A stretch of 64,000 nucleotides of DNA, from assembly GCF_002355515.1 (NCBI RefSeq), contig NZ_AP014809.1:1946501-2010500 (forward strand). The letters are read 5' to 3'. This DNA comes from Methylorubrum populi. GTDB lineage: Bacteria > Pseudomonadota > Alphaproteobacteria > Rhizobiales > Beijerinckiaceae. The notes below the pieces were generated by a model that saw only the letters and a list, made by a program, of their open reading frames with translations, did not search any database and was not told the DNA's origin. A program made the translations under genes and the position numbers. Positions 38,390-46,579 of this stretch are shown here, piece after piece; position 1 is the stretch's first letter, and each line of letters opens with the position of its first letter.

Positions 38390-38959
38390 TCAGGCGGTGG
38401 GCCGCAACCCCTCGCTCAAGGCCGCCAGCGTCCGGACGAAGCCCTCCGGTCCGGCGAGGAAGCGTTCCAGCAGCAGCGCCCCCTCCAGCGTCGCCAGGAT
38501 CATCCGGGCATGGGCCTGCGGGTCGAGGCCGGCGCGGACGCTGCCGTCGATCTGACCCTCCTCGATCACGCCGGCAAGCCAGGCGATGTGCTTGTCGAAG
38601 AAGGCGGTGATGGCGCGGCGCAGTGCCTCGGGCAAGGTCTCCAGCTCGACGGCGAGCGCGGCGCAGAGGCAGCCGAGCCCCCTCTCGACCCCGCCGAGAT
38701 AGAGCCGGCCATAGGCCTCGATCCGGGCGACGCCGTCGCTGGTCGCACCCGAGATGTCGTCGAGGGCCGCATCGTAACGCGCGTCGTAGGCTTCGATCAG
38801 CGCCTTCGCGAGCGCTTCCTTGGTGCGGAAGTGGTGGTGGATGCTGGCCTTGCGGATGCCGACCGCCTCGGCGAGGTCGGCATAGCTGAAGCCGGAATAG
38901 CCCCGGCCGCGTACCAAGATCTCGGCCTCGCCGAGGAGCGACGCGCGCGTGTCTCTCAT
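38390..38959 (-). CDS. TetR-family transcriptional regulator
   Basis: The 189-residue product has the TetR HTH at residues 10-50 ([20 protein letters not shown] followed by [12 protein letters not shown]) and a helical ligand-binding domain containing [16 protein letters not shown], seen in AcrR/NemR-like members. It is divergent from the quinoprotein relay operon with 198 bp between starts. A near-palindromic site overlaps the likely promoter of that operon, so it is the probable local repressor. Ligand unknown; the Cys pair in the effector domain could sense electrophiles (speculative). Confidence 0.88.
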   Translation of the reverse strand: MRDTRASLLGEAEILVRGRGYSGFSYADLAEAVGIRKASIHHHFRTKEALAKALIEAYDARYDAALDDISGATSDGVARIEAYGRLYLGGVERGLGCLCAALAVELETLPEALRRAITAFFDKHIAWLAGVIEEGQIDGSVRAGLDPQAHARMILATLEGALLLERFLAGPEGFVRTLAALSEGLRPTA

Positions 38960-38994
38960 CGTCCGTCCACCGTCGAGGTCCGTCCCATCCGGCC

Positions 38995-39006
38995 GATCAC
39001 GTGATC
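38995..39006. repeat. Perfect palindrome GATCACGTGATC
   Basis: A 12-bp perfect palindrome lies 36 bp upstream of the tetR start, between the divergent genes. It could be a second protein-binding site or chance. Confidence 0.4.
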
Positions 39007-39039
39007 GCGACGAGCCCCGCCCTTGCGGGATCGTGGCAC

Positions 39040-39071
39040 TTGACGGCCGAAAAATCTACCTACTAGATGGT
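39040..39071 (+). promoter_or_regulatory. Candidate TetR operator overlapping a promoter
   Basis: TTGACG (39040-39045) looks like a -35. Fifteen to eighteen bases later lies TACTAG/TAGATG as a -10 candidate. The near-palindrome ACCTACTAGATGGT (39058-39071; 10 of 14 positions symmetric) overlaps that -10, an arrangement suited to repression of the relay operon by the divergent TetR protein. Confidence 0.5.
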
Positions 39072-39157
39072 TTGCACTATATCGATAAAAGCGCCGGGAG
39101 GAAGCGGCCGATGGCGGTACGGTCGTGCCAGGGTCTCGAACCGGGTGGAGGCGCCCG

Positions 39158-40102
39158 TTGAGCCGCCTTGTGACCGCCTCCATGACGCGCCGCGCAGCCC
39201 TGTTCGGCGGCCTGTGCCTGTGCTGTCTGCCGCGGCCCGGCTTCGCGGCCGACGCGCTGTCGATGGACGAGGTCGCGCCGGGCGTCTTCATCCGCCGGGG
39301 CCCGGACGCTGAGGCGACGCCTCAGAACGCCGACGGCATCGCCAATATCGGCTTCATCGTCGGGCGCGACGGGGTACTCGTCACCGAATCCGGCGGCAGC
39401 CTCGCCGACGGGCAGTGGCTGCGCCGCGAGATCGCCCGGCGCACCGACAAGCCGATCCGCTACGTGATGCTCACCCACGTGCATCCCGACCACGTCTTCG
39501 GCGCCGCCGCTTTCCGCGGCGACAGCCCGACCTTCGTCGGCCATGCCGCCCTGCGCGGCGCGCTCGATGCCCGCGGTGAATTCTACCGCCAGCGCCTCGC
39601 CGAGATCCTCGGCGCGGACAAGGCGGGCGAGGTCGTCTACCCGACGATGGAAGTGAAGGACGGCGCGGAGATCGACCTCGGCGACCGCACCCTGCGGCTC
39701 ACCGCCCACGGCAGCGCACACACGACGTGCGACCTGTCGATGCTCGACACCGGCAGCGGGCTGCTGTTTCCCGCCGACCTTCTGTTCGTCGGCCGCATCC
39801 CCTCGCTCGACGGCAGCCTGCTCGGCTGGTTCAAGGAGATCGAGCGGCTGAAGGCGGTCGGCGCCACCGACGCCGTGCCCGGCCACGGCCCGACGCGAGT
39901 GGCCCTCGCGCCGACGATGGCCGACCTCGCGCGTTATCTCTCGGCGCTGCGCGACGAGACCCGCAAGGCGGTGGCCGGCGGCGTGCCGATCGATACCGCG
40001 GTGCGGACTGTGGCGCAGGGCGAGAAGGACAACTGGGCCCTGTTCGACACCTATAACGGCCGCAACGTCACCCAGGCCTACCAAGAACTCGAGTGGGAAT
40101 GA
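39158..40102 (+). CDS. Exported metallo-beta-lactamase-fold hydrolase (SoxH-related, quinoprotein relay)
   Basis: The 314-residue product has an N-terminal signal (SMTRRAALFGGLCLCC, cleavage near GFA-AD) and the MBL zinc motif THVHPDHVFG, then HGSAHTTCD, PADLLFVG and VPGHGPTR. This is the SoxH-related hydrolase type linked to PQQ enzymes (the 'quinoprotein relay system zinc metallohydrolase' group). I chose a TTG at 39158 with GGAGG seven bases before it; ATG 39182 lacks a ribosome site and GTG 39125 is upstream of it. First gene of a four-gene exported operon. Confidence 0.85.
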   Translation: MSRLVTASMTRRAALFGGLCLCCLPRPGFAADALSMDEVAPGVFIRRGPDAEATPQNADGIANIGFIVGRDGVLVTESGGSLADGQWLRREIARRTDKPIRYVMLTHVHPDHVFGAAAFRGDSPTFVGHAALRGALDARGEFYRQRLAEILGADKAGEVVYPTMEVKDGAEIDLGDRTLRLTAHGSAHTTCDLSMLDTGSGLLFPADLLFVGRIPSLDGSLLGWFKEIERLKAVGATDAVPGHGPTRVALAPTMADLARYLSALRDETRKAVAGGVPIDTAVRTVAQGEKDNWALFDTYNGRNVTQAYQELEWE

Positions 40103-40142
40103 CCGCCGCACGCTTCGGGGGACTTCCGGGAAGGAGACGACC

Positions 40143-40958
40143 ATGAAACGCCTGATGCTCGCCCTCAGTCTGACGCTCTCGGCCCTCGCGCTCGCGCCCG
40201 CTCCGGTCCGGGCCGGCGCCACCGATACCGACGAGGAGCGCGCCGCCCGCTGGTCCGAGATCAAGACTTCGATCTTCGGCGACCGGAAGGTCGAGGCCAG
40301 CGAGAGCGCCGTGACCATCGACGCCCCCGCCCGTGCCCTCGACGCCGCCCTGGTGCCGATCGGCCTGACGCTCGCCGACAAGGACAGCGTGAAGGGCCTC
40401 TACTTCGTCATCGACGACAATCCCTCGCCCTACGCGGCGCACTTCACCTTCGGCCCGGCCGCCGACCCGGGCGAGATCAAGCTGCGGGTGCGGGTGAACA
40501 ACTACACCAACGTTCACGCCGTGGTGGAGACCAAGGACGGGCGGCTTCTCGAGTCCGCCAAGTTCGTGAAGGCCTCGGGCGGCTGCTCGGCGCCGATGGG
40601 CATGAGCGACGAGGAGGCGATGAAGGGCATGGGCGAGATGCGCCTGAAGTTCGCCGGCGAGCCTCAGGCCGGCAAGCCGGTCGAGGCGACGCTGATGATC
40701 CGGCACCCGAATTTCTCGGGCATGCAGATGAACCAGATCACCCGCGACTATACCCCCGCCCGCTACATCGAGAAGCTCGACGTGACCTCGGGCGACAAGC
40801 TGGTGTTCCACCTCGACGGCGACATCTCGATCGCCTCGAACCCGGTGATCAACTTCGCGATGCGGCCCGACATCCAGGGCCCGATCAAGGTCGTGGCCTC
40901 CGACAATCAGGGCGGACGCTGGGAGCACAGCTTCCCGCTTCCCTCCGCGAGCAACTGA
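40143..40958 (+). CDS. Quinoprotein-associated SoxYZ-like carrier protein
   Basis: The 271-residue product has a signal peptide (1-24, VRA-GA) and joins a SoxY-like N-terminal half to a SoxZ-like C-terminal half. The junction carries KASGGCSAPMG, whose Cys corresponds to the substrate-carrying Cys of SoxY (GGCGG in classical Sox systems). The Z-like half has ATLMIRHPNFSGMQMN. Fused carriers of this kind co-occur with PQQ dehydrogenases rather than with thiosulfate oxidation. What is carried on the Cys is unknown. It starts 40 bp after the hydrolase gene. Confidence 0.86.
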   Translation: MKRLMLALSLTLSALALAPAPVRAGATDTDEERAARWSEIKTSIFGDRKVEASESAVTIDAPARALDAALVPIGLTLADKDSVKGLYFVIDDNPSPYAAHFTFGPAADPGEIKLRVRVNNYTNVHAVVETKDGRLLESAKFVKASGGCSAPMGMSDEEAMKGMGEMRLKFAGEPQAGKPVEATLMIRHPNFSGMQMNQITRDYTPARYIEKLDVTSGDKLVFHLDGDISIASNPVINFAMRPDIQGPIKVVASDNQGGRWEHSFPLPSASN

Positions 40959-41563
40959 TGCCGAGGGACCGGACCATGCGGGCGATCGCCAGGGCTACCG
41001 CCCTCACGGCACTGGGTCTGCTGCTCGGCGCGGCCGGACCGGCCGATTCGCCGGTCAACGTTCCCGAGCCGGACGGCCTCTATACCGGGCCGCCGCGGGG
41101 CTACACGCCGGCGACCCTGAAGGGCGCCACGGTCATCGACCGGGAGGGGCTCGAAAAGCTGCTGCCGGACAAGCCCGTCCTCATCGACGTGGTGCTCGCC
41201 GACCATCGCCCGGCGGGACTGCCGGCCGACCGGCCGTGGCTGCCGACGCACCGCTCGATTCCCGGCGCGGTCTGGATGCCGGGTGCGGGCGCTGCACCCC
41301 TCGCCCCCGAGAAGGAGGAGGCCTTCCTCCGGCGGGTCGCCGAGCTGACCGGCGGCGACAGGGCCAAGCCAATCGTGACCTTCTGCCGGCCGGAATGCTG
41401 GGGGAGCTGGAATGCCGGCAAGCGGCTGGTCGCGGCCGGCTACAGCCGCGTCCACTGGTTCCCCCTCGGCGTCGAGGGCTGGCAGGACGACCACGACACC
41501 GCCGTCGTCAAGCCCGACCGGGTCTGGGCCGAATCGGGCGAAGGGCGCGCGGCCGAGCGCTGA
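40958..41563 (+). CDS. PQQ-associated CXXCW-motif (rhodanese-like) exported protein
   Basis: The 201-residue product has a signal peptide (to about residue 29) and a rhodanese-like fold with PVLIDVV and TFCRPECWGSWNAGKR. Its Cys pair plus Trp is the motif that names the PQQ-dependent catabolism-associated 'CXXCW' family. ATG 40958 overlaps the previous stop by one base (TGATG), so coupling is likely; ATG 40976 is an alternative. It probably handles the persulfide or thiol state of the carrier, by inference. Confidence 0.85.
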   Translation: MPRDRTMRAIARATALTALGLLLGAAGPADSPVNVPEPDGLYTGPPRGYTPATLKGATVIDREGLEKLLPDKPVLIDVVLADHRPAGLPADRPWLPTHRSIPGAVWMPGAGAAPLAPEKEEAFLRRVAELTGGDRAKPIVTFCRPECWGSWNAGKRLVAAGYSRVHWFPLGVEGWQDDHDTAVVKPDRVWAESGEGRAAER

Positions 41564-41614
41564 AGGGACCTGCGGCGTGCCGCGAGGGAGCCAGGAGAGG
41601 GCGAGGATGAAGCG

Positions 41615-42022
41615 ATGACGACCCGCCGCCACGGTCTCTTCCTCGCGGTCGCGCTCCTGTCCGCGCTCCTGTCCGGCGGCCTGCCGAAGGCCGGGTCCGC
41701 GGCCGAACCCGTCGCCTTCGACGCCAAGGCGTTCGAGGCGGCGCAGGACGAGGGGCGGCCGATCCTCGTGCAGATCTCGGCGCCCTGGTGTCCGATCTGC
41801 CGGACACAGAAGCCGATCGTGGCAGCCCTCTCGGCCGAGCCGCGCTTCAAGGCGCTCGCCGTCTTCACGCTCGACTTCGACACGCAGCGCGACCTCGTCC
41901 GCCGCTTCGGCGCGCAGATGCAGAGCACGCTCATCCTCTACAAGGGCCGGACCGAGATCGCCCGCTCGGTCGGCGAGACCCAGCCCGAATGGATCGAGCA
42001 ACTCCTCGAAAAGGCGTTTTGA
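41615..42022 (+). CDS. Exported thioredoxin-like protein
   Basis: The 135-residue product has a signal peptide (1-28, SAA-EP) and a thioredoxin fold with the redox site APWCPICRTQKP (WCPIC), followed by a cis-Pro-deficient but otherwise typical QSTLILYKG. The active site differs from the usual CGPC. It closes the relay operon and likely reduces the Cys of the CXXCW protein or of the SoxYZ-like carrier in the periplasm. The start at 41615 follows GAGGATGAA. Confidence 0.84.
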   Translation: MTTRRHGLFLAVALLSALLSGGLPKAGSAAEPVAFDAKAFEAAQDEGRPILVQISAPWCPICRTQKPIVAALSAEPRFKALAVFTLDFDTQRDLVRRFGAQMQSTLILYKGRTEIARSVGETQPEWIEQLLEKAF

Positions 42023-42431
42023 CACATTGTTGCCATCATGCGGCCAAGCCGCCTCGCGCGTCTAAAATTCGAGCAATCTCAAGCCTCTGAACATCAGGCT
42101 GCGCCATTGACACCGGCCGAGATGTGGCGGAAAAACGGCGGGCCCGGAGGCGGCCCGAAGTCTAGGGAGGAAATGCCCGGAAATGGGCAGACAGGGCGAC
42201 CGAAGCACCTTTCACGTCGATCCTCGGCCACCGTTCCCGGTGGTCGCCGCGTGAGGGGCCGGAACGCCGGCGCAGGAGAAGGCAGGCCCCTCCGGGTAAC
42301 ACTTCTCTTCCGATCCCCTGGAACCGGCCCATATGCCCCCTGCGGGGCGGCGCGAACGGGCTTATAGAGGCGTTCCGCACGCCGTGCCCGGCCGGGCGCC
42401 GCGGGAAAGCCAGCCTTCCGGATCACGAGAC
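42023..42431. other. 409-bp intergenic region upstream of panB
   Basis: This stretch contains TTGACA at 42107-42112 without a convincing -10 at 17 bases, and TTATAGAGG near 42362 that could be a -10 for panB. No terminator with a clear stem, RNA gene or repeat was recognised. Open frames here are Arg/Pro-rich shadows. Confidence 0.4.
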
Positions 42432-43256
42432 ATGTCGCAGGTCGTTCAAACCCGTCGTCTCCAGGCGGTCGATCTGATCAAGCGCAAGGCCGAGGGGCGC
42501 AAGATCATCGCGCTGACCGCCTACCACGCCCACACCGCCCGCATCGTCGACGCCTATTGCGACTTCGTGCTGGTGGGTGATTCCCTCGGCATGGTCATGC
42601 ACGGGATGGAATCGACCCTGCCGGTGACCCTGGAGATGATGATTCTCCAGGCCCAGGCCGTGATGCGCGGTACCTCGCGCGCGCTCGTGGTGGTCGACAT
42701 GCCGTTCGGCTCCTACGAGGCGAGCCGCGAACAGGCCTTCCTCAATGCCGCCCGCGTCCTGAAGGAGACGGGGGCCGGGGCGGTCAAGCTGGAGGGCGGC
42801 GCGCGCTTCGCCGAGACGGTCGCCTTCCTGACGGAGCGGGGCGTGCCGGTGATGGGCCATATCGGCCTCACCCCCCAATCGGTGAACACGATGGGCGGCT
42901 TCAAGGTGCAGGGGCACGGCGCCGGCGACGAGGATCGCCTCCGGGCCGATGCCCGCGCGATCAGCGATGCGGGCGCCTTCTCCATCGTCATGGAGGGCAT
43001 CGTCGAGCCGGTGGCGCGGGCCATTGCCACCGATCCCGCGATCCGCGCGGCGACCATCGGCATCGGCGCGACCGCCGCCTGCGACGGGCAGATCCTCGTG
43101 CTCGAGGACATGCTGGGCCTGAGCGACCGGGTGCCGAGATTCGTCAAGAGCTTCGGCTCGCTGCGCGCCCATATCGAGGAGGCCGTGCGTGCCTACGCCG
43201 ACGAGGTGCAGGCGGGTCGCTTCCCGGCCGACGGGCACACCTACCCGCCGCGGTGA
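42432..43256 (+). CDS. panB: 3-methyl-2-oxobutanoate hydroxymethyltransferase
   Basis: The 274-residue enzyme uses methylene-tetrahydrofolate to make ketopantoate, the first committed step to pantothenate and CoA. Motifs are [70 protein letters not shown] and the Glu in [14 protein letters not shown] 42432 is used; the frame extends to 42333 but the extension is unlike the family. A terminator follows at 43333. Confidence 0.96.
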   Translation: MSQVVQTRRLQAVDLIKRKAEGRKIIALTAYHAHTARIVDAYCDFVLVGDSLGMVMHGMESTLPVTLEMMILQAQAVMRGTSRALVVVDMPFGSYEASREQAFLNAARVLKETGAGAVKLEGGARFAETVAFLTERGVPVMGHIGLTPQSVNTMGGFKVQGHGAGDEDRLRADARAISDAGAFSIVMEGIVEPVARAIATDPAIRAATIGIGATAACDGQILVLEDMLGLSDRVPRFVKSFGSLRAHIEEAVRAYADEVQAGRFPADGHTYPPR

Positions 43257-43332
43257 GGGCGCCGGCTTGCCTCGCGGCCCGTCCGCGGCTTGACGAAGCG
43301 CGCCCCATCGGGCATTGACCGCGCCGGAATTC

Positions 43333-43354
43333 GGCCGGGGCTTCCCGGCCTTTT
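43333..43354 (+). terminator. Intrinsic terminator after panB
   Basis: GGCCGGG (43333-43339) pairs with CCCGGCC (43344-43350) and is followed by TTTTGCGTTT. It separates panB from rpmG. Confidence 0.8.
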
Positions 43355-43420
43355 GCGTTTCGCCCGCGCTGGCGCGCCACCAGCGAATCGCCCCTCGACC
43401 CGCTTTAGGAGCGCCCAGCC

Positions 43421-43588
43421 ATGGCCAAGGCCGTTACCGTCAAGATCCGCCTCGTCTCGACCGCCGATACGGGCTACTTCTACGTCACGAAGAAGAACTC
43501 CCGCACGCAGACCGAGAAGATGGTCATGAAGAAGTATGACCCGGTCGCGCGCAAGCACGTCGAGTTCAAGGAAGCCAAGATCAAGTAA
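43421..43588 (+). CDS. rpmG: Ribosomal protein bL33
   Basis: The 55-residue basic protein reads [16 protein letters not shown], then [18 protein letters not shown], and ends [11 protein letters not shown], matching L33 throughout. It lacks the zinc-binding Cys pairs, so it is the C-minus (zinc-independent) form, usual in alphaproteobacteria. ATG 43421 lies after TTTAGGAGC. It is monocistronic with a terminator downstream. Confidence 0.97.
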   Translation: MAKAVTVKIRLVSTADTGYFYVTKKNSRTQTEKMVMKKYDPVARKHVEFKEAKIK

Positions 43589-43620
43589 GCCTTCCGCTTC
43601 ATCCTCTTATGGATGTGTCG

Positions 43621-43650
43621 AGGCCGCTCCGGCGACGGGGCGGCCTTTCG
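43621..43650 (+). terminator. Intrinsic terminator after rpmG
   Basis: AGGCCGCTCC (43621-43630) pairs with GGGGCGGCCT (43637-43646) with one G-T wobble, followed by TTCG. Confidence 0.7.
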
Positions 43651-43755
43651 CGTTTGGGCCCAACAGCGGCAGGCTCGCCGACTCGCGCGATTTTGTCGGC
43701 TTGGCGATGCGCCGACACCATCCCTGCGCAAGCGAGATCGTGTAGAGCGAGAGGT

Positions 43756-43938
43756 ATGAACGCCTCTGCCACGCATCTTGTTCCCGCCGGCATCGCGCTG
43801 ACGATCGCTTCCGCCGCCATGGCCCTCGAGCGCGCCGGATACGCGCATTCGGCCGAGATGACCGTGGGCGCGGCACTCGCGGCCGCGGCGGTGATGGTGC
43901 TGATGCGCGCCGCGCCCCCGTGGTTCCGGGTCGGCTGA
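43756..43938 (+). CDS. Small two-helix membrane protein, function unknown
   Basis: The 60-residue product (MNASATHLV..., ending PPWFRVG) has two hydrophobic Ala-rich helices (about 8-24 and 35-52). ATG 43756 is preceded by GAGAGG at good spacing, which is why the start was placed here rather than at the frame opening at 43609. No family is recognised. It is convergent with the glycosyltransferase-like gene. Confidence 0.55.
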   Translation: MNASATHLVPAGIALTIASAAMALERAGYAHSAEMTVGAALAAAAVMVLMRAAPPWFRVG

Positions 43939-43991
43939 TTGCCGAGAGCATCGTCTTTTTCCAAAAGGCCCGCGGCCGTCGTCCGGTGCCC

Positions 43992-44513
43992 TCAGCTGCG
44001 GTCGAGCCGGACCGACAGCATCCGCACCTTGAGCCGGGGCGAGAACGGCAGGCCGGCCAGCAGCCGCTCCCGCCGCACCACGTCGCCCGGTCGCGGGCTG
44101 CGCACGCCCACGACGCTCTCGCCCCGCGCGGCGATCCGGGCTGGCAGGGCGGTGTGCGGGCGACGCATCCGGCCGAGCGCCATGTCCGGACGGGCGGTCC
44201 CGACGAAGCGATCGAGGCTGCGGATCCATCCCTCCGCCGGGATGTCGCCCGGCTCCAGGCACAGCAGCCACTCGCGCCGCGCGGCTCGCGCACCCGCGCT
44301 CCACGGATTGGCGCCCATCGGTCGCACCACCAGCGTGGCGCCGCTGCCCTCGGCCATCGTCTCCAGGGCGGAGCAGGAATCCGCCGTCACGATCACCGCA
44401 TCGCCGACGAGTCCGGCCGCCACGCCGGCGACGAGTGCGCTCAGCGTGTCGGCGAGGCACTCGATCGCGACCGGGTCGGAGGATCGTGCCACGTGGATGA
44501 GGCCGGAGATCAT
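43992..44513 (-). CDS. Short glycosyltransferase-like (GT-A fold) protein
   Basis: The 173-residue product reads like the N-terminal and middle parts of a GT2 enzyme: LADTLSALVAGVAAGLVGDAVIVTADS, then NPWSAGARAARREWLLCLEPGDIPAEGWI (given here in pieces WLLCLEPGDI). The usual DxD is replaced by EPGD, and the C-terminal acceptor region is short, so activity is uncertain. The ATG at 44513 begins the recognisable domain. It could be a non-enzymatic relative or a degenerate gene. Confidence 0.6.
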   Translation of the reverse strand: MISGLIHVARSSDPVAIECLADTLSALVAGVAAGLVGDAVIVTADSCSALETMAEGSGATLVVRPMGANPWSAGARAARREWLLCLEPGDIPAEGWIRSLDRFVGTARPDMALGRMRRPHTALPARIAARGESVVGVRSPRPGDVVRRERLLAGLPFSPRLKVRMLSVRLDRS

Positions 44514-44698
44514 GCCGCGCGAATAACCGATTTTGTGCCCGCGCAAAGCCTTCGTTGCGCGGCCGTTCCCGCGGACGGCCCGGAATGACGGTGAAAGCCA
44601 GTCCTTGCATGAAACTTGTGCATTCCCGCTTCCCATGTTCCTGATATGTTCTTAAAAAGACGAGCGGTAGGACGATCGGGAAACGGTGGGCGTCGGGG

Positions 44699-45823
44699 GT
44701 GGGTGACGGACGAAAGCCGCTGGACGGCAAGCCGGATGGCTCCCGGCATGACGCGGCCCGGGTCGCGCCCGAAGCGCGGCGCGGGCGCGGCGCAACCACC
44801 AATCCGGACGGGCGCTTCGAGGCGACCCGGCGCGAGACCTTCGACGACGGCTGGCCGGAGGAGGCGGAACGCCCGCGGCGCACCGATGTGATGCCCGAGC
44901 GCGCCCGCCACATCATCACCCGCAACGCCTCGCCGGACATCTCGTTCGACCGCTCGATCAACCCGTATCGCGGCTGCGAGCACGGCTGCATCTACTGCTT
45001 CGCCCGGCCGAACCACGGCTATGTCGGCCTCTCGCCCGGGCTCGATTTCGAGACGCGGCTGTTCTCGAAACCCGACGCGGCCGCTCTTCTGGAGCGCGAA
45101 TTGTCGGCCCCCGGCTACCGGCCGCGGACCATCGCGCTTGGCACCGCGACCGATCCCTACCAGCCGATCGAGCGCAGCCACGGCATCACCCGCGCCGTGC
45201 TGGAGGTGCTGGCCCGCTTCCGCCACCCGGTCGGCATCGTCACCAAGTCGAACCTGATCCTGCGCGACCGCGACCTCCTCGCGGCGATGGCGGCGCAGGG
45301 GCTCGTGAAGGTGGCGATCTCGGTCACCACCCTCGACCCGGATCTGGCCCGCCGCATGGAGCCGCGCGCGCCGCATCCGCGCAAGCGCTTGGAGGCGATC
45401 CGCGCCCTGAGCGAGGCGGGCGTGCCGGTGATGGTGCTGACCGCCCCCGTCATCCCCTCGCTCAACGACCACGAGATCGAGGCGATCCTGGAAGCGGCCC
45501 GGACGGCGGGGGCGCGGGAGGCCGGCTACGTGCTGCTGCGCCTGCCGCACGAACTCGACGACCTCGTCGGCGACTGGTTCAGCGAGCATTATCCGGGACG
45601 CAAGGCGCACGTCTTCTCGCTGCTGAGCGGGGCCCGCGGCGGCAAGACCTACGACGCCGCCTTCGGCACCCGCATGATCGGCCAGGGCCCCTATGCCGAT
45701 CTGATCCGCCGCCGCTTCGCCCTGGCCAAGCGGCGGCTCGGCTTTCCGGAGGAGCCGGTCCGCCAGACGACGGAGCTGTTTCGCGTGCCGCCGCGCGCGG
45801 GGGACCAGCTCGCCCTGTTCTGA
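44699..45823 (+). CDS. PA0069-family radical SAM protein (SplB-like)
   Basis: The 374-residue product has a basic ~65-residue N-terminal extension, then the radical SAM cluster motif RGCEHGCIYCFARPNHGY, GTATDPYQPIE and VAISVTTLDPDLARRMEPR. It shares the cluster layout of spore photoproduct lyase relatives but belongs to the PA0069 group, whose reaction is unknown. The start is a GTG at 44699; an internal ATG at 44891 would remove the extension. It is well separated from neighbours and likely monocistronic. Confidence 0.87.
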   Translation: MGDGRKPLDGKPDGSRHDAARVAPEARRGRGATTNPDGRFEATRRETFDDGWPEEAERPRRTDVMPERARHIITRNASPDISFDRSINPYRGCEHGCIYCFARPNHGYVGLSPGLDFETRLFSKPDAAALLERELSAPGYRPRTIALGTATDPYQPIERSHGITRAVLEVLARFRHPVGIVTKSNLILRDRDLLAAMAAQGLVKVAISVTTLDPDLARRMEPRAPHPRKRLEAIRALSEAGVPVMVLTAPVIPSLNDHEIEAILEAARTAGAREAGYVLLRLPHELDDLVGDWFSEHYPGRKAHVFSLLSGARGGKTYDAAFGTRMIGQGPYADLIRRRFALAKRRLGFPEEPVRQTTELFRVPPRAGDQLALF

Positions 45824-45896
45824 CGGCTCCTCGGCCGACGGGAATCCCGCCTGCCGACGGGGGCTCGACGGCGTGCGGCCGGTTCAAGCGGGGGCG

Positions 45897-46547
45897 TCAC
45901 CCGGTCGAGACGACACCCGCGGCCGCGAAGCGTCCCGTAAAACTCACCCGGTGGTGCGGGCTGCGCCCTCGCGCCGTCAACCCGGCGAGGTGGGCGGCGG
46001 TGCCGTAGCCGGCATTGCGGTCCCAGGCATAGTCCGGATGGCGCGGGGCGAGGCGCCGCATGATCGCGTCGCGAAGGGTCTTGGCGACGATGGAGGCGGC
46101 GGCGATCTGCGGCACGAGGCGGTCGCCGCCGATCACGGCGCGGCAGGGCTGGGTCAGGCCGGGGATCGCGTCGCGCCCGTCCACCAGCACGGTCGCGTCG
46201 AGTCCGAGGCCCGCCACCGCCCGGCGCATGGCGTCGAGAGTCGCGGCCCGCACGTTCACCCGATCCACCAGCGCCCGCGAGCCCGCCGCGAGCGAGACCC
46301 GCGCATGCGCCCGGATCAGCGGCGTCAGGGCTTCGCGCGTGGCGCGGTCGAGGCGCTTGCTGTCGTCGAGCCGGGCCAGGATTTCGGGGGGAAAGGCGAG
46401 GGGGTCGAACCAGACCGCCGCCACCATCACCGGCCCACACAGGGCGCCGCGCCCGACCTCGTCGCAGCCGATGACCGCCGGGTAGCGTGCGGCGAGGGCC
46501 GGATCGAACGGGCGCGGGGCTTTTTCGGATTTCGAGCGGGGCGGCAT
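45897..46547 (-). CDS. rnhB: Ribonuclease HII
   Basis: The 216-residue enzyme removes RNA from RNA-DNA hybrids and single ribonucleotides from DNA. Catalytic acidic residues lie in VIGCDEVGRGALCGP (Asp, Glu) with further sites in LVDGRD and in the DYAWDRNAGYGT region, and IAAASIVAKTLRDAIM is typical. ATG 46547 with GAGGAT upstream is chosen over 46583, which would overlap the glycosyltransferase end. It is probably translated with the upstream glycosyltransferase. Confidence 0.95.
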   Translation of the reverse strand: MPPRSKSEKAPRPFDPALAARYPAVIGCDEVGRGALCGPVMVAAVWFDPLAFPPEILARLDDSKRLDRATREALTPLIRAHARVSLAAGSRALVDRVNVRAATLDAMRRAVAGLGLDATVLVDGRDAIPGLTQPCRAVIGGDRLVPQIAAASIVAKTLRDAIMRRLAPRHPDYAWDRNAGYGTAAHLAGLTARGRSPHHRVSFTGRFAAAGVVSTG

Positions 46548-46579
46548 GGCGCCGATCCTCGCATCCCCGCGGCCGTCGG

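Noticed and set aside
38390..42022. Classical Sox thiosulfate-oxidation operon
   Set aside because: SoxA, SoxX, SoxB and SoxCD are absent. The carrier is a fused SoxYZ-like form with GGCSAP rather than the terminal GGCGG.
42107..42112. TTGACA as the panB promoter -35
   Set aside because: No acceptable -10 at 16-18 bases downstream; over 300 bp from the start codon.
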